Shown: positions 58,824 through 63,291 of the stretch, piece by piece
Numbering within the stretch: the stretch's first letter is position 1
How the letters are laid out: the number at the start of each line of letters is the position of its first letter
Made by a program: the position numbers and the translations under genes
Assembly: GCA_026393475.1 (NCBI GenBank)
Contig: JAPLAA010000017.1
Coordinates: 1-63,291, forward strand
DNA from: Actinomycetota bacterium
GTDB lineage: Bacteria; Actinomycetota; Acidimicrobiia; Acidimicrobiales; Ilumatobacteraceae
Direction of reading: 5' to 3'
DNA length: 63,291 bases
Notes under the pieces: generated by a model
Database searches by the model: none
The model's input: the letters and a program-made list of their open reading frames with translations, nothing else
What the model was told of the DNA's origin: nothing

Positions 58824-61346
58824 ATGAACACGAGCGAGTTCGACGACGTGATGGTGGAGTTCATCACCGAGTCGCGCGAGAACCTCGATGAGCTCGACAC
58901 CGCACTGGTGACCCTCGAGCAGCACCCCGACCCGGGGGTGATCGCGAAGATCTTCCGCGCGGTGCACACGATCAAGGGCACGTCCGGATTCCTCGGTCTC
59001 CGCACGCTCGAGTCGGTGACGCACATCGGTGAGAACCTGCTGTCGAAGATGCGCGACGGTGAGATGCCGGTGACGCAGGCGAACACCACGGGTCTGCTCG
59101 GCATGGCCGACGCGGTCCGGGCGATCCTCGACAACGTCGAGGCGACCGGCAGCGAGGGCAGCGAGACCTACCCGGCGCTCATCGAACAGCTGAGCCGGCT
59201 GAACAGTGGTGAGGCGCCCGCAGCGGCCGCCCCCGCACCGGCCGCAGCCCCCGAACCGCCCACACCGAGCGCCGCCACGGCGAAAGCTGCCACCGAAGCC
59301 AAGCCGGCCAAGGCGAAGAGCACCCGTCGCAAGGCCGCCCCCGAGCCCGTCGTGGAGATCACCGACGCGCCGACGCCACGCCGCCGCACCGCCAAGGCCG
59401 GATCACCCGTCGCCGAGGCGAGCGTGACCCAGCTGAAGCCGCGCCGCGTGAAGGTCAACCCGCCGGCGAAGAAGGTGGAGGAGCCCGAGACGATCGAGGA
59501 GGAGCCGGCACGAATCGGCGAACAGCTCGTCGAGCGCGGCCTCGCCACCGAGACCCAGGTCGACGAAGCCGTGCTCCTCCAGAAGCAGGGCGACCCGCGG
59601 CATCTGGGCGAACTGCTCGTGGAGCAGGGCGTCGTGAAGTCGAACGACGTCGTCGAGGTGCTGAAGACACAGGCCGAGGAGCGCCCCGCGTCGAACGAGT
59701 CGATCCGTGTCGACGTCGGCCTGCTCGACGACCTGATGAACCTCGTCGGTGAGCTCGTCCTCGCCCGCAACCAGATCCTGCAGTTCAACGCGAGCTTCTT
59801 CGACCCGTCGTTCTCGGCCACCTCGCAGCGGTTGAACCTGATCACGAGCGAGCTGCAGGAGGGCGTCATGAAGACGCGCATGCAGCCGATCGACAACATC
59901 TGGAACAAGTTCCCGCGCATCGTCCGCGACCTGTCGCTGTCGTGCGGCAAGAACGCCCGCCTGGAGATGGAGGGCAAGCACACCGAGGTCGACAAGACGC
60001 TGCTCGAGGCGATCAAGGATCCGCTCACCCACCTGATCCGCAACGCGATCGACCACGGGCTCGAGACGCCCGAGGTCCGCATGGCGACCGGCAAGCCCGC
60101 CGAGGGCACCGTCCGTCTGTCGGCCTACCACGAGGGCGGCCAGGTCATCATCGAGATCGCCGACGACGGTGCCGGCATCGACGCCAACGTCATCCGTCGC
60201 AAGGCGGTGCAGAAGGGAATGATGACCGCCGACGACGCGGCCACCCGCCCCGACCGCGACATCGTGAACGTCATCTTCCAGCCGGGGTTCTCCACGGCCG
60301 AGCAGGTGAGCAACATCTCCGGTCGCGGCGTCGGCATGGACGTGGTGAAGACCAACATCGAGGCCATCGGCGGTTCGGTCGACGTGCAGACCGTCATCGG
60401 ACGCGGCACGACGTTCAAGGTGAAGATCCCGCTGACGCTCGCGATCATCCCCGCGCTGCTGGTGAACGCCGGCGGCGAGCGCTATGCGATCCCGCAGGTG
60501 AGCCTGGTGGAGCTCGTTCGCCTCGACGGCGAGAGCGCGACGACCGGGATCGAGAGCGTGCAGGGAGCACCGGTGCACCGCCTGCGCGGCAAGCTGCTCC
60601 CGCTCGTGTTCCTGAACGAGGTGTTCGGGACCCCGCCCTCGCCGTCGGACGACGCGGTCAACATCGTGGTGGTCCAGTCCGACGACACCCAGTTCGGTCT
60701 CGTCGTCGACGACATCAGCGACACCGCCGAGATCGTGGTGAAGCCGCTCGGCCGGCTCCTGAAGGGCGCGTCCGGGTTCGCCGGCGCGACCATCATGGGC
60801 GACGGCAAGGTGGCGCTCATCCTCGATCTGCTCGGCGTGTCGCAGTTGGCCGGCGTCAGCTCGACATCCGCAGCACGGGCACAGGCCGAGGCGAACGCCA
60901 ACCGCTCGTTCGAGGTCACCAACGACCACGAGTCGATCCTCATCGTCGGGATCGGCGACCGCCGCTTCGCCCTGCAGCTCGCCCACGTGACCCGGCTCGA
61001 GGAGCTGCCGGTCGCGGCCGTCCGGACCGCCGGCGATCACCGCGTGATCCACTACCGCGACCAGATCCTGCCCCTCGTCACCCTCGCCGATCGCCTCGGT
61101 GTCTACTCCCAGTCGGCGAACGACCAGAACCTGCAGGTGCTGGTGTGCGGCGCCGGTGAACGCAGCGTCGGGCTGATCGTCGACTCGGTGTTCGACATCG
61201 TCGACGAACGACTCGAGTACTCCGACCGAACGGAGACCTACGGCGTGATGGGCACCACCGTCATCGGCGGCGAGGTCACCGATGTCCTCGACATCCGGGC
61301 GTTCGTCGCCCAGGACGTCCTTGCCGCAGCGGAGGTTGCAGCCTGA
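58824..61346 (+). CDS. cheA: Chemotaxis histidine kinase CheA with MshEN-like insert and two CheW domains
   Basis: An 840-residue kinase. The Hpt domain has His48 (RAVHTIKGTSGFLGL). A long Ala/Pro/Lys linker contains residues 230-283, RIGEQLVERGLATETQVDEA and so on, two copies of the R(I/L)GxxL...G pattern typical of MshEN/GspE N-terminal domains. Dimerisation (about 290-345) and HATPase (LIRNAIDHGLE, DDGAGID, GRGVGMDVV) follow. The first CheW-like P5 (about 535-670) is followed by a second (about 695-835). It phosphorylates CheY-like proteins. GGGAGG precedes the ATG; cheW overlaps by TGATG. Confidence 0.93.
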   Translation: MNTSEFDDVMVEFITESRENLDELDTALVTLEQHPDPGVIAKIFRAVHTIKGTSGFLGLRTLESVTHIGENLLSKMRDGEMPVTQANTTGLLGMADAVRAILDNVEATGSEGSETYPALIEQLSRLNSGEAPAAAAPAPAAAPEPPTPSAATAKAATEAKPAKAKSTRRKAAPEPVVEITDAPTPRRRTAKAGSPVAEASVTQLKPRRVKVNPPAKKVEEPETIEEEPARIGEQLVERGLATETQVDEAVLLQKQGDPRHLGELLVEQGVVKSNDVVEVLKTQAEERPASNESIRVDVGLLDDLMNLVGELVLARNQILQFNASFFDPSFSATSQRLNLITSELQEGVMKTRMQPIDNIWNKFPRIVRDLSLSCGKNARLEMEGKHTEVDKTLLEAIKDPLTHLIRNAIDHGLETPEVRMATGKPAEGTVRLSAYHEGGQVIIEIADDGAGIDANVIRRKAVQKGMMTADDAATRPDRDIVNVIFQPGFSTAEQVSNISGRGVGMDVVKTNIEAIGGSVDVQTVIGRGTTFKVKIPLTLAIIPALLVNAGGERYAIPQVSLVELVRLDGESATTGIESVQGAPVHRLRGKLLPLVFLNEVFGTPPSPSDDAVNIVVVQSDDTQFGLVVDDISDTAEIVVKPLGRLLKGASGFAGATIMGDGKVALILDLLGVSQLAGVSSTSAARAQAEANANRSFEVTNDHESILIVGIGDRRFALQLAHVTRLEELPVAAVRTAGDHRVIHYRDQILPLVTLADRLGVYSQSANDQNLQVLVCGAGERSVGLIVDSVFDIVDERLEYSDRTETYGVMGTTVIGGEVTDVLDIRAFVAQDVLAAAEVAA

Positions 61347-61849
61347 TGAGCACCGTCACCCAATCCCCCACGCCCGGCGGAACCGTCGCGGCCCGATCGA
61401 CCGTGAACCTGTGCACCTTCCGGCTGCACGAGTTCATGATCGGCATCGACGTCACGCTCGTGCAAGAGGTGTTGAACCGCCAGGATGCGACGCGGATCCC
61501 ACTCGTGTCAGACGTGGTGCAGGGCCTCATCAACCTGCGCGGCGAGATCGTCACGACGATCGACCTCCGCCGCCGGTTGGGCCTGCCACTGCGCACGCCC
61601 GACGATCCGTGCATGAACGTCGTCATCCGCACCGCGGACGGCCCGGTCGCGCTCGCGGTCGACACCATCGGCGACGTCATCGACGCCGACGAGAGCCTGT
61701 TCGAGTTCCCCCCTCCCACGCTCAGCGGCCCCCACCGCGAGTTCGTCACCGGCGTGTTCAAGCTCGACGAGAGCCTCCTGCTCCTGATCGACCTCGACCG
61801 CGTCCTCGATCCCTCCACCATCAAGATCAAGACAGAGGTTCCGGCATGA
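61346..61849 (+). CDS. cheW: CheW coupling protein
   Basis: A 167-residue CheW: NLCTFRLHEFMIGIDVTLVQ, then GLINLRGEIVTTIDLRRRLG, the conserved core that joins receptors to CheA P5. VVIRTADGPVALAVDTIGDV and VTGVFKLDESLLLLIDLDRV complete the two SH3-like barrels. Its ATG shares a base with the cheA stop (TGATG), its own stop overlaps the receptor start (ATGA), and GGAGG sits upstream inside cheA. It is encoded with the kinase whose signalling it serves. Confidence 0.94.
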   Translation: MSTVTQSPTPGGTVAARSTVNLCTFRLHEFMIGIDVTLVQEVLNRQDATRIPLVSDVVQGLINLRGEIVTTIDLRRRLGLPLRTPDDPCMNVVIRTADGPVALAVDTIGDVIDADESLFEFPPPTLSGPHREFVTGVFKLDESLLLLIDLDRVLDPSTIKIKTEVPA

Positions 61850-63291
61850 GCACGACCATCGGCCAACGTTCGCACGGTGCACCCGCGTCGAGTCCCGCGT
61901 CGACTGCTACGGCATTCGGACGCGCCCCAGGATCGGGGGGCGGTCAGCCGCCTCGCCGGTCCGACGAGTTGACCACGACGCGGCTCTATCAGTTCGGCGG
62001 GACGATCCTCGCGCTCATCCTGCTGCTGTCGGTCGTGGCGATCGTCGGGTCGCGGCAGCAGTCGGCGGCCCTGACCGACAATGCAGACATCGCGCAGATG
62101 CGCAGCGACCTGCAGACGGCGGACATGATGCACGACGCGATCCGCGCCGTGGTCTTCGGCAGCGGCCTCGAGGCCGAGATCGGACCGGATCAGATCACTG
62201 CGCTGCGCGCAGAACTGGACGAAGACATCGCGACGTTCACGGAAGCCATCGACTCAGCGGCGTCCAAGAGCTCCACCGACGAGATCGCTGCACTGTTCGA
62301 GGACACGCTCGGCAAGGTGCAGGCATACGGCGACACGTCGGTCCAGCTGTTCGGAAAGCTGAGCGATCTGACGTCGGCCGATCCGGCTGTCGCTGCCGAT
62401 GCGGCGTCGCGGTACGACTCGTGGACGCTCGCCTTCGAGGACCTCAAGGTGAACATGGAGTCGCTCACCGAGTTGATCGGCGCCGAGGTCGAGCGGGGCG
62501 TGGCCGAGGGCCACAACGCGTCCGGCAACTCGATCCTGTTCATCGTGGTCGGCCTCCTCGTCGCCGCCGGTGCGTTCGCATTCGTGTGGCGCCGAGTGCT
62601 CGTCTCGGTCGCTCGCACCAACGCGCTGAAGGCGGAGACCGAGCGGATCGGATCGATGGTGGAGAACTCGCCGACGAACACGATGTTCTGCGACACCGAG
62701 ATGCGGATCCAGTACATGAACCCGGCATCGACGAACACGCTGCGCAAGATCGAGCGGCTCCTGCCGTGCAAGGTGGACGACATCATCGGCCAGTCGGTCG
62801 ACATCTTCCACAAGAACCCGGCGCACCAGCGCCAGATGCTGGGTAACCCCGACCAGTACCTGCCCCACACGGCGGTGATCCCGCTCGGCGACGAGTTCAT
62901 GGAACTCAACGTGTCGGCGATCCGCGACGCGAACGGCACCCACATCGGCGCGATGGCCAACTGGTCGCTCGTGACCGACAAGCTCCGCATCGAGCGCGAG
63001 GCCAAGGAACTGCAGGAGCGTGAGCGTGCTGCTGCTGCCGATCTGCAGACCAAGGTGACGTCGTTGAGCACCACACTGGCCGCTGCTGCGGCCGGTGACC
63101 TGACCGCTCAGGTGACGGTCGTGGGCGATGACGCGATCGGTCAGATGGGCACCGCCGTCGCCAAGCTGCTCGGCGACCTGCGCGGCTCGATCCAGGCCAT
63201 CGCCGTCAACAGCGAAGCCCTCGCCGCCGCCGCCGAAGAACTCCAGGTCGTGTCCGCCCAGATGGGCGGCAACTCGGCCGAGACCTCACGC
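61846..63291 (+). CDS. Methyl-accepting chemotaxis protein with PAS domain (3' truncated by the window)
   Basis: The first 482 residues of a chemoreceptor; the frame is open to the edge. TM1 is about 50-68 (LILLLSVVAIVG), an all-helical extracytoplasmic sensor runs to about 227, TM2 is about 228-250 (ILFIVVGLLVAAGAFAFVW), and a PAS domain follows (about 265-380, MVENSPTNTMFCDTEMRIQY). A HAMP-like segment (TTLAAAAAGDLTAQVTVVGD) leads into the start of the signalling domain (EALAAAAEELQVVSAQM). It is coupled to cheW by ATGA, so it is the probable partner of this CheA. Confidence 0.9.
   Translation, partial: MSTTIGQRSHGAPASSPASTATAFGRAPGSGGGQPPRRSDELTTTRLYQFGGTILALILLLSVVAIVGSRQQSAALTDNADIAQMRSDLQTADMMHDAIRAVVFGSGLEAEIGPDQITALRAELDEDIATFTEAIDSAASKSSTDEIAALFEDTLGKVQAYGDTSVQLFGKLSDLTSADPAVAADAASRYDSWTLAFEDLKVNMESLTELIGAEVERGVAEGHNASGNSILFIVVGLLVAAGAFAFVWRRVLVSVARTNALKAETERIGSMVENSPTNTMFCDTEMRIQYMNPASTNTLRKIERLLPCKVDDIIGQSVDIFHKNPAHQRQMLGNPDQYLPHTAVIPLGDEFMELNVSAIRDANGTHIGAMANWSLVTDKLRIEREAKELQERERAAAADLQTKVTSLSTTLAAAAAGDLTAQVTVVGDDAIGQMGTAVAKLLGDLRGSIQAIAVNSEALAAAAEELQVVSAQMGGNSAETSR

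Overview
The window is GC-rich (about 70%) chromosomal DNA of an actinomycete. The WhiB regulator, the small AccE-type carboxylase subunit, F420-type oxidoreductase, RDD proteins and recR-dnaX pair point to Actinomycetota. The gene mix (crotonyl-CoA carboxylase/reductase, phytanoyl-CoA dioxygenase, chemotaxis genes) suggests an Acidimicrobiia/Ilumatobacter-like organism, but that is inference. I see no insertion sequence, prophage, CRISPR array, tRNA or rRNA.

Layout. 0-11 kb: rRNA methyltransferase, methylmalonyl-CoA epimerase, an ECF sigma factor coupled to a membrane protein, crotonyl-CoA carboxylase/reductase, a secreted GH18 protein, PhyH dioxygenase, aldo/keto reductase and thiolase. 11-18.3 kb: an unusual long leader followed by moxR and a giant fused DUF58-transglutaminase gene, then recR-dnaX. 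18.6-29.9 kb: lipoprotein, CopC-CopD fusion, ATP-dependent DNA ligase, acyl-CoA carboxylase beta plus epsilon, two RDD proteins, phosphoesterase, CoA-transferase, MsrA, GNAT. 29.8-42.2 kb: GGDEF-EAL protein, omega-amidase plus aminotransferase, cytidine deaminase, PlsC-PsuG-methyltransferase, WYL regulator, VOC protein, F420 oxidoreductase, Nei-type glycosylase and the first genes of a zinc-type ABC importer. 42.2-51.4 kb: the importer's binding protein, DUF35 plus thiolase pair, an ECF41 operon, a two-gene surface-protein operon and a Gfo/Idh/MocA oxidoreductase. 51.5-63.3 kb: a chemosensory and regulatory island (CheX, CheY, two NarL/LuxR-type regulators with altered receivers, a sigma factor, three unrecognised genes, WhiB, CheA, CheW and a truncated chemoreceptor).

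How genes work together. Epimerase, crotonyl-CoA carboxylase/reductase, thiolase and carboxylase subunits belong to propionyl/ethylmalonyl-CoA metabolism. The aminotransferase and omega-amidase form a plausible glutamine-transaminase couple. The right-hand island is a signalling system whose CheA carries an inserted MshEN-like segment, a fold known elsewhere to bind c-di-GMP.

Two genome-wide habits stand out. First, about 21 genes have a TAnnnT (or CAnnnT) hexamer ending exactly 6-8 nt before the start codon and no Shine-Dalgarno sequence, which is the signature of leaderless transcription; the others have a good Shine-Dalgarno site or are coupled by ATGA/TGATG overlaps. Second, many intergenic gaps contain 9-14 bp tandem repeats that begin at, and reiterate, the stop codon of the neighbouring gene.
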